This document shows positions 1 through 6,789 of a stretch of DNA of 6,824 nucleotides, one piece after another. Location: positions 1 to 6,824 of the forward strand of contig JAEZCR010000151.1 of NCBI GenBank assembly GCA_023433465.1, in the 5' to 3' direction. The notes under the pieces are model-generated. The model saw only the letters and a list, made by a program, of their open reading frames with translations, did not search any database and was not told where the DNA came from. How positions within the stretch are numbered: the first letter of the stretch is position 1; every line of letters begins with the position of its first letter. Source of the stretch: Pseudomonadota bacterium (GTDB lineage: Bacteria; Pseudomonadota; Gammaproteobacteria; Steroidobacterales; Steroidobacteraceae). The translations under genes were made by a program, and so were the position numbers.

Positions 1-1
1 G

Positions 2-85
2 CTTGTGGCGCGCGGCTTCACTCACGTAACCTCGCACCGCGATCTCGCCGGCCACGAGCGCGTCACTGAAGGCAAATGGCCATGA
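2..85 (+). CDS. prmC: C-terminal fragment of release-factor glutamine N5-methyltransferase (PrmC/HemK), cut by the window edge
   Basis: An open frame enters from the left edge and gives 27 residues before a TGA at 83-85. It contains GFTHV, then RDLAGHERV, then a short tail ending KWP. The pattern Gly-(Phe/Tyr)-x-x-(Val) followed by RDLAG-x-x-R(V) is the usual C-terminal end of PrmC. This enzyme methylates the glutamine of the GGQ motif in peptide-chain release factors RF1 and RF2. The catalytic NPPY motif and the SAM-binding fold would lie outside the window, so the call rests on this tail alone. ppiB starts 12 bases downstream on the same strand, and its probable ribosome binding site overlaps this stop codon. 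Another methyltransferase with a similar tail is possible but less likely. Confidence 0.72.
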   Translation, partial: LVARGFTHVTSHRDLAGHERVTEGKWP

Positions 86-97
86 GGCTTTCCCACC

Positions 98-589
98 ATG
101 CTGGTTTTTGAGACGAATCTCGGCACGTTCGAGGTTGAACTGTTCGAGAAGGAAGCGCCGATCTCGAGCGCGAATTTCCTGAGTTACGTCGAAGATGGTT
201 TCTTCGACGGCGTGATCTTCCACCGCGTCATCCCCGGATTCATGATCCAGGGCGGCGGCTTCGAGCCCGGCATGAAGCAGAAGAAGACCAAGTCGCCCAT
301 CAAGAACGAGGCGACCAACGGCCTCAAGAACGAGCGCGGCACGCTCTCGATGGCGCGCACCAACGACATCAACAGCGCCACGGCGCAGTTCTTCGTCAAT
401 CTCGTGGACAACGACTTCCTCGACCACGCCGGCCCGGCTAACTACGGCTACGCGGTGTTCGGCAAGGTCACCTCGGGGATGGACGTCATCGACAAGATCG
501 CGAAGGTGAGCACCACGAACCGCGCCGGCCACCAGAACGTGCCCGCGCAGGACGTGACGATCACCAGGGCATTCCGCAAAGCGGCGTGA
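98..589 (+). CDS. ppiB: Peptidyl-prolyl cis-trans isomerase B, cytoplasmic cyclophilin
   Basis: The 163-residue product is a single cyclophilin domain close in length and sequence to E. coli PpiB (164 residues). It catalyses cis-trans isomerisation of X-Pro peptide bonds to assist folding. The core FHRVIPGFMIQGGGF (41-55) carries the catalytic Arg43 with Phe48, Met49 and Gln51. The segment SATAQFF (93-99) and the Phe121 region (YAVFGKV) line the proline pocket. Phe107 sits where cyclophilin A has Trp121; lacking that Trp is typical of bacterial cyclophilins and predicts weak cyclosporin binding. There is no signal peptide, so it is cytoplasmic (PpiB rather than PpiA type). The ATG at 98 is preceded by GAGG at 84-87, a somewhat long 10-base spacing. 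The stop overlaps the mtgA start by four bases, implying translational coupling. Confidence 0.96.
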   Translation: MLVFETNLGTFEVELFEKEAPISSANFLSYVEDGFFDGVIFHRVIPGFMIQGGGFEPGMKQKKTKSPIKNEATNGLKNERGTLSMARTNDINSATAQFFVNLVDNDFLDHAGPANYGYAVFGKVTSGMDVIDKIAKVSTTNRAGHQNVPAQDVTITRAFRKAA

Positions 590-1350
590 AGAAAACCTGG
601 CGGCGGCGGGTCGCGCGGTGGACGCTCACCGCGATCGTCGCCGTGTTCCTCGCAACCGCCCTGCCCATCGTCGCGATGCGCTGGGTCGATCCGTGGTACA
701 GCGCGTTCATGCTCGACGCGGCGCTCGATGCGTCGCGCGCGGGCAAGTCGAACTACCGCACCGACTATCGCTGGGCCGATCTCGAGCAGATCTCGCCGCA
801 CGCGGCGGTCGCCGTGATCGCGTCGGAGGACCAGCTCTTCCCGTTCCACACCGGCTTCGACTTCAAGTCGATCCGCGAGGCCGTGCGCCACAACGAGAAG
901 CAGTCGACGAAGCGCAGGCCCCGCATCCGCGGCGCGAGCACGATCAGCCAGCAGGTCGCGAAGAACCTGTTCCTGTGGCCGGGCCGCGGGTGGTTGCGAA
1001 AGGGGCTCGAGGCCTACCTGACGCTGCTGATCGAGCTCACGTGGCCCAAGGAACGCATCCTCGAGGTGTACCTCAACGTCGCGCAGTTCGGCGACGGCAT
1101 CTACGGAGTCGAAGCCGCCGCGCAGCGCTACTGGAAGAAGCCCGCCGCGCGGCTGAATCCATACGAGGCCGCGACGCTCGCGGCCGTGTTGCCGAGCCCC
1201 GTGCGACTCAAGGCCAACAAGCCGTCCAACTACGTCGTGGCCCGCCGCGACCAGATCATGGCGCAGATGCGCGGCCTGGGTGGCGCGCGTTATCTGGAGG
1301 AGCTCGAGAATCCGACGGAACCTCCGAAGGCCCGTTCCGTACCGAAGTAG
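586..1350 (+). CDS. mtgA: Monofunctional biosynthetic peptidoglycan transglycosylase
   Basis: The 254-residue protein is a family 51 glycosyltransferase without a penicillin-binding domain. It polymerises lipid II into glycan strands on the periplasmic face of the inner membrane. A basic N-terminus (KKTWRRR) is followed by one membrane anchor at about residues 13-31. The family motifs follow in order: SEDQLFPFHTG (80-90) with catalytic Glu81; RGASTISQQVAKNLFL (115-130); KGLEAYLTLLIE (139-150); and KERILEVYLN (155-164) with the second conserved Glu160, then the GIYGVEAAAQRYWKK stretch. Length fits the family (about 230-270). The start is GTG at 586, chosen because it forms a GTGA overlap with the ppiB stop and gives the expected short basic tail before the anchor; no separate Shine-Dalgarno is visible. 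The last 61 bases are also coding on the opposite strand. Confidence 0.95.
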   Translation: MKKTWRRRVARWTLTAIVAVFLATALPIVAMRWVDPWYSAFMLDAALDASRAGKSNYRTDYRWADLEQISPHAAVAVIASEDQLFPFHTGFDFKSIREAVRHNEKQSTKRRPRIRGASTISQQVAKNLFLWPGRGWLRKGLEAYLTLLIELTWPKERILEVYLNVAQFGDGIYGVEAAAQRYWKKPAARLNPYEAATLAAVLPSPVRLKANKPSNYVVARRDQIMAQMRGLGGARYLEELENPTEPPKARSVPK

Positions 1351-2630
1351 ATAGCCGCCAAGGGCGTGTCCTGGTCCTGCGTCGCGAAACGATACTTGCC
1401 TCTCGGCAGCATGAAGACCGGCACCGGCTCGCCGGCCGTCACGAGAACCTGGTCGATCGGCACCGCGTCGGCCGATTCGCCCGCCACGAATGCCTGCACG
1501 AGTCGCCGCCCCGATTTCGGCAGTAGTTTGCCCGGAATCGCGTGCGGCTCACGGTAGCCGTCCATCGCGAGCCAGTCGGGTCGGCCGCGCAGCGGCATCG
1601 TCGGCCGGTGGAAAACCTGCATTTCAATGCGCGCCGGATCGGGAGAGCTGAACGCGCCCGGCGCCGTCTTGTCCACCAGCACCACCGCATCGTCGGAGCG
1701 CGTCGCGAAGATCGCATCCAGCAACGCGCGATCGCGCGACCCGGGTTGCGGTTCGATCATGGTGGTCTGGTCGATGCACAGCGGATCGATACCGCTCTTC
1801 GCGCGCAGGCGCTCCGCCATCCACGCCGTGCGGCGGTTTCCCGGCATCTCCTGGTATCCCTTGAAGGCATGGGAATAACCCACGTACACGAACAGCTTTG
1901 CATCGGGATCGCGCTTCAACACGCGCTCGATGAGGTTGTTTGCCTGCGCCTCCTCGCGCGACTCGATGCGATCCACCATGTCGCTCGATTCGGTAATGGC
2001 GTCGTATTCCTGTTCATACGCGATCGGACGGTATCCCGCGCGCAGCGCCTGCCGGATGAAGTCGCCGAACAGAGGTTCATCCGAGTAATAGCCGTCGACC
2101 ACCGTCGGATATCCGCGGCGCGCGAGAGAGTCGACGTCCGGCGAGAACGTTTCCATCGCCAGGTACGTGAAGCCCTGCTTGCGCAATTCGAGCGCGAGGC
2201 GCATCCCGAAGGCGCGGTGGCGCGGAACGTGGTGCGCCTCGTTGAGGATGACGATCCGCCGGCCCTGCGTGGCGCGAACTATCGCGTCGATCGCGGACTC
2301 CGGCGCAAATCGTTCGAGCGTTGATGACACGTGCGCACGGTGCCCGTCCCCCGGTACCCCTTGAGGCACGGCAGAGCCAAGGAAAAGCGATTGCATCGAC
2401 GCGTAGGCTTCGAGCGCGCCGGCGTGATCGCCGACCTGCGAACGAACGTCCCCGAGACTCTGCAGCGCACGCGACATGGTCATGCGGTGTTCTTCGGACT
2501 TGTCCGCGCCGCCCCGGGATGCGGCGGCGAGTTCACGCTCGGCGGTAGCGAGTCGGGAGAGATACTCGGAATCGGATACAGGAGCGCTTGCCGCGGCCAG
2601 CGCGGCCCATGCGGCGATGAGTAACTTCAC
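1290..2630 (-). CDS. Exported ChaN/erythromycin-esterase-like protein of unknown function
   Basis: From the GTG at 2630 the product has 446 residues. It begins with a plausible Sec signal peptide (VKLLIAAWAALAAASAP, cleavage near 15-20, no lipobox Cys), so it is probably periplasmic or secreted. Residues 52-80 resemble a single TPR-like helix pair. Residues 125-290 resemble the EreA/ChaN/TIKI-type fold: LNEAHH (129-134) with His138, AMETF (158-162), YEQE (205-208), a helix REEAQANNLIERVL, then VYVGYSHAFK (248-257). The paired GExH and GxxH motifs are the hallmark of that superfamily. Here the first Gly is Asn130 while Glu131, His133 and Gly251/His254 are kept. The C-terminal third (about 290-446) matches nothing I know; residues about 395-425 look beta-rich. 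It is the last gene after gatCAB-hslO, 22 bases after the hslO stop. A role in haem/iron handling (as proposed for ChaN) or ester/peptide hydrolysis is possible, but unproven. Confidence 0.8.
   Translation of the reverse strand: MKLLIAAWAALAAASAPVSDSEYLSRLATAERELAAASRGGADKSEEHRMTMSRALQSLGDVRSQVGDHAGALEAYASMQSLFLGSAVPQGVPGDGHRAHVSSTLERFAPESAIDAIVRATQGRRIVILNEAHHVPRHRAFGMRLALELRKQGFTYLAMETFSPDVDSLARRGYPTVVDGYYSDEPLFGDFIRQALRAGYRPIAYEQEYDAITESSDMVDRIESREEAQANNLIERVLKRDPDAKLFVYVGYSHAFKGYQEMPGNRRTAWMAERLRAKSGIDPLCIDQTTMIEPQPGSRDRALLDAIFATRSDDAVVLVDKTAPGAFSSPDPARIEMQVFHRPTMPLRGRPDWLAMDGYREPHAIPGKLLPKSGRRLVQAFVAGESADAVPIDQVLVTAGEPVPVFMLPRGKYRFATQDQDTPLAAIYFGTERAFGGSVGFSSSSR
1315..1340. repeat. Short inverted repeat in the convergent overlap
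   Basis: ACGGAAC (1315-1321) pairs perfectly with GTTCCGT (1334-1340) around a 12-base loop. Inside the loop region CCT/AGG (1321-1323 and 1328-1330) could form an alternative small stem. It lies in the last codons of mtgA and in the last codons of the opposing gene. Neither strand has a run of T after the stem, so it is not a standard intrinsic terminator. It may be a weak bidirectional structure or simply coincidence in coding DNA. Confidence 0.35.
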
Positions 2631-2636
2631 GGCCAA

Positions 2637-2643
2637 CCTCCCT
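2637..2643 (-). promoter_or_regulatory. Shine-Dalgarno site fixing the GTG start of the ChaN/Ere-like gene
   Basis: On the minus strand AGGGAGG ends 6 bases before the GTG at 2630. This near-ideal site supports the GTG over the upstream in-frame ATG at 2693, which would lie inside hslO and add 21 polar residues in front of the signal peptide. It sits in the 22-base gap after the hslO stop. Confidence 0.8.
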
Positions 2644-2652
2644 GGCGGACGA

Positions 2653-3564
2653 TCAGTTGATAGTGTCGCTTCCTTTTGGAGCCGCGTCAGCAAATAGCTG
2701 CTCGACGTCGATGGCGTCGAACTTGTAAGGCTTCTGGCAGAACTCGCAGGTCACCGTGCACGCGCCCAGCTCGGCGATGACGGACCGCACCTCGTCGACG
2801 CCCAGCGATCGCAGCACGTTCGCGACGCGCTCGCGCGAGCAGCGGCATTCGAACGTCACGTCGTGCCCGCTGAACACGCGCACCTCGTCCACGCCGAACA
2901 TGTTCACCAGCCGTTGTTCGACGTCGTCCTCGAGCAAGACATCGCGCGACAGCGCTGCCATCGCGAGATCGGCCTTCATCCACGCCGCTTCGAACGCCGC
3001 GGGATCGACGGATTGCTTGCCGCCCTCGCCCGGCATTCTCTGCACGAGCATGCCGGACACGACGCCCGGCGTGGCGGCGATCACGACCCGCGTGGGCAGT
3101 TGCTCCGATTGCACGAAGTAAGCCTCGAGTGATTCGGCCAGCGAATTGCCGGTGATCGGCACGATGCCCTGGTAGCTGGACGCGCGGTCGGCGGCCTCGA
3201 CGGTGACGACGATCTGGCCGTCTCCGGCCAGGGATCTGAACCCGGGCGCATCGCCCCCTTCAGTCGACTGGACAGGATCGTGCCGCGCCATGCCGCGCAC
3301 CTTGAAATCGTGCGTGCACTGCGCCACCAGCAGGTTCACGAGGCCCTTGCCCTGAAGCTGCAGCGTGAGCGTGCCGTTGAACTTGAGCGTCGCCGCGAGC
3401 AGCACGACGGCGCCCACGGCCTCGCCGAGCATCTGCTGAACCGCCGGTGGATAGTCCTGGTGCTCGCGCAGCTCGAGCCACGAGCGCGCGAGCCGCACGG
3501 CGTGCCCGCGAATGGGATGCTGTTCCAGGACGAAGCGCCGGACCTTGTCGGAACCGCTGGTCAT
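2653..3564 (-). CDS. hslO: Redox-regulated chaperone Hsp33
   Basis: The 303-residue protein matches Hsp33 (E. coli 292 residues), a cytoplasmic holdase switched on by oxidation and unfolding. The N-terminal domain has the typical segments RSWLELREHQDYPPAV (27-42), LGEAVGAVVLLAATLKFNG (46-64) and LQLQGKGLVNLLVAQC (68-83). Residues 133-180 carry the GIVPITGNSLAESLEAYFVQSEQLP region. The C-terminal zinc switch is intact: CxC at Cys240/Cys242 and CxxC at Cys273/Cys276. In the reduced state these bind zinc; under oxidants they form disulfides. Two further cysteines are present, Cys83 and Cys269, the latter four residues before the CxxC. The ATG at 3564 lies 6 bases after the gatB stop, with only a weak TAGG overlapping that stop as ribosome site, which suggests coupling to gatB translation. 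Confidence 0.96.
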   Translation of the reverse strand: MTSGSDKVRRFVLEQHPIRGHAVRLARSWLELREHQDYPPAVQQMLGEAVGAVVLLAATLKFNGTLTLQLQGKGLVNLLVAQCTHDFKVRGMARHDPVQSTEGGDAPGFRSLAGDGQIVVTVEAADRASSYQGIVPITGNSLAESLEAYFVQSEQLPTRVVIAATPGVVSGMLVQRMPGEGGKQSVDPAAFEAAWMKADLAMAALSRDVLLEDDVEQRLVNMFGVDEVRVFSGHDVTFECRCSRERVANVLRSLGVDEVRSVIAELGACTVTCEFCQKPYKFDAIDVEQLFADAAPKGSDTIN

Positions 3565-3570
3565 CGCAGC

Positions 3571-5028
3571 CTAGCCCGCGAGCTTCTTCTTGAGCAGCTC
3601 GTTGAGTTGCGCGGGGTTGGCCTTGCCGCCGGTGGCCTTCATCACCTGGCCGACGAAGAAGCCGAACAGCTTGTCCTTGCCGGAACGGTAGTCGGCGAGC
3701 TGGCCGGGATTCTTCGCCATCACCTCGTCGATGGCCTTCTCGATCGCGCCCGTGTCGGTGATCTGCTTGAGGCCCTTCGACTCGATGATCGAGTCCGCGT
3801 CCTTGCCCTCCGTCCACATCGCTTCGAACACGTCCTTCGCGATCTTGCCGGAGATCGTGTTGTCGGTGATGCGCGCGAGCAGGCCCGCGAGACGATGCGC
3901 GTCGATGCGGCTCCCGGTGATCTCGAGATTGTGCTCGTTGAGCGCGGCGGCGAGCGAGCCGGCCACCCAGTTGGCGGCGAGCTTCGCCTGTTCCTTGCCA
4001 GGTTCCTTGCCGCCCGCGAGTAGTTTGGCCGTCTCCTCGTAGTACGCGGCCAGCTCCTTCGACGAGGTCAGCACGCCCGCGTCGTATTCGGACAGGCCCA
4101 GCGACGCGACGAAACGCGCGGCCTTCTGGTCCGGCAGCTCCGGCAGCGTCGCGCGCACGCCGTCGATGAACGCGGCGTCGAGCTCCACGGGCAGCAGGTC
4201 CGGATCCGGGAAGTAACGATAGTCGTTCGCCTCTTCCTTCGAGCGCATGCTGCGCGTCTCGCCCTTGTCCGGGTCGTAGAGCCGCGTTTCCTGCACCACC
4301 TTGCCGCCGCCTTCGATCACGTCGATCTGGCGCGCGACCTCGAAGTTGATCGCCTTCTCGACGAAGCGGAACGAGTTGATGTTCTTGATCTCGGCGCGCG
4401 TGCCGAATTTTTCGGCGCCAACCTTGCGCACGGACACGTTCGCGTCGCAGCGGAACGAGCCTTCCTGCATGTTGCCGTCGCAGATCTCGAGATAACGCAC
4501 CAGCGTGTGCACCTTCTTGAGGTACGCCACGGCCTCCTTCGCCGAACGCATGTCCGGCTCGGAAACGATCTCGATGAGCGGCGTGCCCGCACGATTGAGG
4601 TCGATGCCGGACTGCTTCGGCAGGCCTTCGTGCAGCGACTTGCCCGCGTCCTCCTCGAGATGCGCGCGCGTGATGCCGACACGCTTCTTCGTGCCGTCAT
4701 CCAGCACGATGTCGAGATGCCCCTTCGCCACGATGGGCAGCTCGTACTGGCTGATCTGGTAACCCTTCGGAAGGTCCGGGTAGAAGTAGTTCTTGCGCGC
4801 GAACACCGAACGCGGCGCGACCTGCGCGCCGATCGCGAGGCCGAACTTCACCGCCATGCGCACGGCTTCGGCGTTCAGCACGGGCAGCACGCCCGGATAC
4901 GCGAGATCGACGAGGTTTGCCTGAGAATTGGGCGCCGCGCCGTACGCGGTCGACGATCCCGAGAAGATCTTCGACTTCGTCGAGAGCTGCGCGTGGATCT
5001 CGAGTCCGATCACTGTCTCCCAGCTCAT
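3571..5028 (-). CDS. gatB: Aspartyl/glutamyl-tRNA amidotransferase subunit B
   Basis: The 485-residue product is the kinase and tRNA-binding subunit of the GatCAB amidotransferase. It activates the side-chain carboxylate of Glu-tRNA(Gln) or Asp-tRNA(Asn) with ATP, then uses ammonia delivered from GatA. Visible landmarks: VIGLEIHAQL (6-15), the signature ARKNYFYPDLPKGYQISQ (77-94), HLEEDAGK (123-130), LNRAGTPLIEIVSEPD (144-159) and CDANVSVR (194-201). His12, Glu125/126 and Glu153 lie about where the catalytic metal ligands are expected. The C-terminal YqeY-like tRNA-binding tail (about 340-485) ends with GKDKLFGFFVGQVMKATGGKANP. The true start is the ATG at 5028: it begins the family's MSWETVIGLE, overlaps the gatA stop as ATGA and follows a strong GGAGAGG. 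The frame stays open to 5670, but that extension is gatA read out of frame. Confidence 0.97.
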   Translation of the reverse strand: MSWETVIGLEIHAQLSTKSKIFSGSSTAYGAAPNSQANLVDLAYPGVLPVLNAEAVRMAVKFGLAIGAQVAPRSVFARKNYFYPDLPKGYQISQYELPIVAKGHLDIVLDDGTKKRVGITRAHLEEDAGKSLHEGLPKQSGIDLNRAGTPLIEIVSEPDMRSAKEAVAYLKKVHTLVRYLEICDGNMQEGSFRCDANVSVRKVGAEKFGTRAEIKNINSFRFVEKAINFEVARQIDVIEGGGKVVQETRLYDPDKGETRSMRSKEEANDYRYFPDPDLLPVELDAAFIDGVRATLPELPDQKAARFVASLGLSEYDAGVLTSSKELAAYYEETAKLLAGGKEPGKEQAKLAANWVAGSLAAALNEHNLEITGSRIDAHRLAGLLARITDNTISGKIAKDVFEAMWTEGKDADSIIESKGLKQITDTGAIEKAIDEVMAKNPGQLADYRSGKDKLFGFFVGQVMKATGGKANPAQLNELLKKKLAG

Positions 5029-6494
5029 GACAGCCTCTCCGGCTCGTACGCCGCGGGAATGCGGCGATGCCAGTCGGTCTCTTTCTGGTACGCGTGCGCG
5101 ACGTTGAGCAGCCGCGCCTCCGCGAAATGCGGTCCGCAGATCTGCAGGCCGACGGGCAGGTTGCGCACGAAGCCGCAGGGAATCGACATCGCGGGCACAC
5201 CCGCGAGATTCGCACCGATGGTGTAAATGTCGTTGAGATACATCTGGATCGGATCCGACGCCTTCGCGCCGATTTCGAAGGCAACGTCGGGAGCCGTCGG
5301 CCCCATCAGCACGTCGACCTCGCCGAACGCGCGCTTGAAGTCCTGATTGATCAACTGCCGCACGCGCTGCGCCTTGAGGTAATACGCATCGTAATAACCG
5401 GCCGACAACACGTACGTGCCGGTCATGATGCGCCGCTTGACCTCCGCCCCGAAGCCCTCGCCGCGCGAACGCTTGTAGAGGTCCATCAGGTCCTTCGGAT
5501 CCTGGCAGCGATATCCGTAGCGCACGCCATCGAAGCGCGCGAGGTTCGACGAGCACTCCGCCGGGGCGACCACGTAGTAGGTCGGCACGGACAGCGGCAG
5601 CGCCGGTAGTTTGACCTCGACCAGCTTCGCGCCGAGCTTCTCGTACACCGCGAGCGCCTCGCGGATGCACTTCTCGACCGATGCGTCCAGGCCCTTTTCG
5701 AAGAATTCCTTGATGAGCCCGATCTTGAGGCCCGTGAGCGGCTTGTCGAGCTCCGCGAGATAGTCAGGCACCGGCGTGTCGACGCTGGTGGAGTCCCGGG
5801 GGTCGAAGCCCGACATCGCGCCGAGCACCATGGCGGCGTCCTCGGCGGATACCGAGATGAGCCCGCCCTGGTCGAGGCTCGACGCGAACGCGATCATGCC
5901 GTAACGCGAAACCCGGCCGTAGGTGGGCTTGATGCCGGTCACGCCGCACAACGACGCCGGCTGGCGGATCGAACCACCGGTGTCCGTCGCCGTCGCGATG
6001 GGCGCCACACGCGCCGCGACCGCCGCGGCCGAGCCGCCCGAGGAACCGCCGGGGACGAACTTCACGTCCCAGGGATTCTTCACCGGCCCGTACCAGCTCG
6101 TCTCGTTCGACGAACCCATGGCGAACTCGTCCATGTTCGTCTTGCCCAGCGTCACCATGCCCGCGGCATCGAGCTTCTCGACGATCGTGGCGTCGTACGG
6201 CGAGACGAAGTTGTCGAGCATCCGGGAGCCGCAGCTCGTACGGACCCCGCTCGTGCAGAAGATGTCCTTGTGCGCCAGAGGCAGACCGGTAAGAGGCCCG
6301 GCCTGTCCCGAGGCAAGCGCCGCATCCGCGGCCCTGGCCTGTTCGAGGGCGGCCTCGGGGGTGACCGTGATGAAGGCGTTCAACTTCGGCTGCGACGCCT
6401 CGATGCGGGCGAGCAGGCTCTTCGTGAGCTCCGTCACGGAAAACTCTTTGGCGCGGAGCTTTTTCGCAAGCTCCGCCAGCGTCAACTTATGCAT
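5025..6494 (-). CDS. gatA: Aspartyl/glutamyl-tRNA amidotransferase subunit A, amidase subunit
   Basis: The 489-residue protein belongs to the amidase-signature family, with the usual GatA length. It hydrolyses glutamine and passes the ammonia through a channel to GatB. The Ser-cisSer-Lys triad is complete: Lys76 in LAHKDIFC, Ser151 in PGGSSGGSAAA and Ser175 in DTGGSIRQPA. Each is offset by exactly three from the S. aureus numbering I recall (79/154/178). Arg355 (EVKRRIM) and Asp422 (MYLNDIYT) fall where that enzyme's glutamine-binding Arg358 and Asp425 would be. GKTNMDEFAMGSSNE (117-131) is typical of GatA rather than other amidases. The ATG at 6494 is 4 bases after the gatC stop, with a weak GAG-type ribosome site. 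Neighbours gatC and gatB complete the complex. Confidence 0.98.
   Translation of the reverse strand: MHKLTLAELAKKLRAKEFSVTELTKSLLARIEASQPKLNAFITVTPEAALEQARAADAALASGQAGPLTGLPLAHKDIFCTSGVRTSCGSRMLDNFVSPYDATIVEKLDAAGMVTLGKTNMDEFAMGSSNETSWYGPVKNPWDVKFVPGGSSGGSAAAVAARVAPIATATDTGGSIRQPASLCGVTGIKPTYGRVSRYGMIAFASSLDQGGLISVSAEDAAMVLGAMSGFDPRDSTSVDTPVPDYLAELDKPLTGLKIGLIKEFFEKGLDASVEKCIREALAVYEKLGAKLVEVKLPALPLSVPTYYVVAPAECSSNLARFDGVRYGYRCQDPKDLMDLYKRSRGEGFGAEVKRRIMTGTYVLSAGYYDAYYLKAQRVRQLINQDFKRAFGEVDVLMGPTAPDVAFEIGAKASDPIQMYLNDIYTIGANLAGVPAMSIPCGFVRNLPVGLQICGPHFAEARLLNVAHAYQKETDWHRRIPAAYEPERLS
5034..5040 (-). promoter_or_regulatory. Shine-Dalgarno site of gatB inside the end of gatA
   Basis: GGAGAGG on the minus strand lies 5 bases upstream of the gatB ATG at 5028, within the last codons of gatA. 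It decides the gatB start and indicates that gatB is initiated efficiently despite the ATGA overlap. Confidence 0.75.
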
Positions 6495-6498
6495 TTTC

Positions 6499-6789
6499 TT
6501 ACTCGATGACCTTGGGGACGAGGTACAGCGCGGCTTCCACTTGGGGAGCGTTGCGTTGGTACAGCTCGTGTTGGTCCTTTTCGGTCACGACATCGGGCCG
6601 CAGGCGTTGCGCCAGGCCCGGATGGGGATGAGCCATGGGCTCCACGCCACTGGTGGGAGCGGCGTCGAGCTGCCCGACGAGATCGACGATCTTCGAAAGG
6701 CTGTCCTGGTAGACGGGCACCTCGGCATCGGTCAGCGAGAGGCGCGCGAGATGCGCGATGGAGTTGATCTGATCGCGATTGAGACTCAT
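6499..6789 (-). CDS. gatC: Aspartyl/glutamyl-tRNA amidotransferase subunit C
   Basis: The 96-residue protein has the usual length of GatC (about 95-100). This small subunit wraps around the GatA-GatB interface and stabilises the complex. The helical N-terminus DQINSIAHLARLSLTDAEV (6-24) is the family signature, followed by a region with VEPMAHP (49-55), LRPDVV (63-68), APQVEAALYLVPKVIE at the end. I chose the ATG at 6789 (MSLNRDQI). A TTG five codons upstream (6804) is in frame but gives no extra family similarity. Only a weak GAG (6796-6798) is visible as ribosome site. It is the first gene of the minus-strand operon inside the window. Confidence 0.96.
   Translation of the reverse strand: MSLNRDQINSIAHLARLSLTDAEVPVYQDSLSKIVDLVGQLDAAPTSGVEPMAHPHPGLAQRLRPDVVTEKDQHELYQRNAPQVEAALYLVPKVIE

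Noticed and set aside
1261..1272. GCGCA-GA-TGCGC palindrome-like element just past the minus-strand stop, considered as a terminator.
   Set aside because: A two-base loop is too small for a stable hairpin, there is no T-tract, and it is explained as mtgA coding sequence.
618..1526. 302-codon plus-strand frame across mtgA and beyond.
   Set aside because: It is an Arg-rich out-of-frame reading of mtgA and of the antisense of the next gene. It has no recognisable domain, while both real genes are clear.
1542..2324. 260-codon plus-strand frame opposite the ChaN/Ere-like gene.
   Set aside because: It is Arg/His-rich with no ribosome site or domain. The minus-strand frame has a signal peptide, motifs and a strong ribosome site.
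3280..4023. 247-codon plus-strand frame opposite hslO and gatB.
   Set aside because: It is a His/Arg/Leu-rich antisense artefact of high GC; the opposite strand encodes conserved proteins throughout.
4507..5226. 239-codon plus-strand frame opposite gatB and gatA.
   Set aside because: It is an antisense shadow with composition typical of reversed GC-rich genes and no motif.
5029..5670. 214-codon in-frame N-terminal extension of gatB.
   Set aside because: It is Arg/Gly/Ala-rich low-complexity translation of gatA in another frame. The ATG at 5028 has a strong ribosome site and begins the conserved GatB N-terminus.
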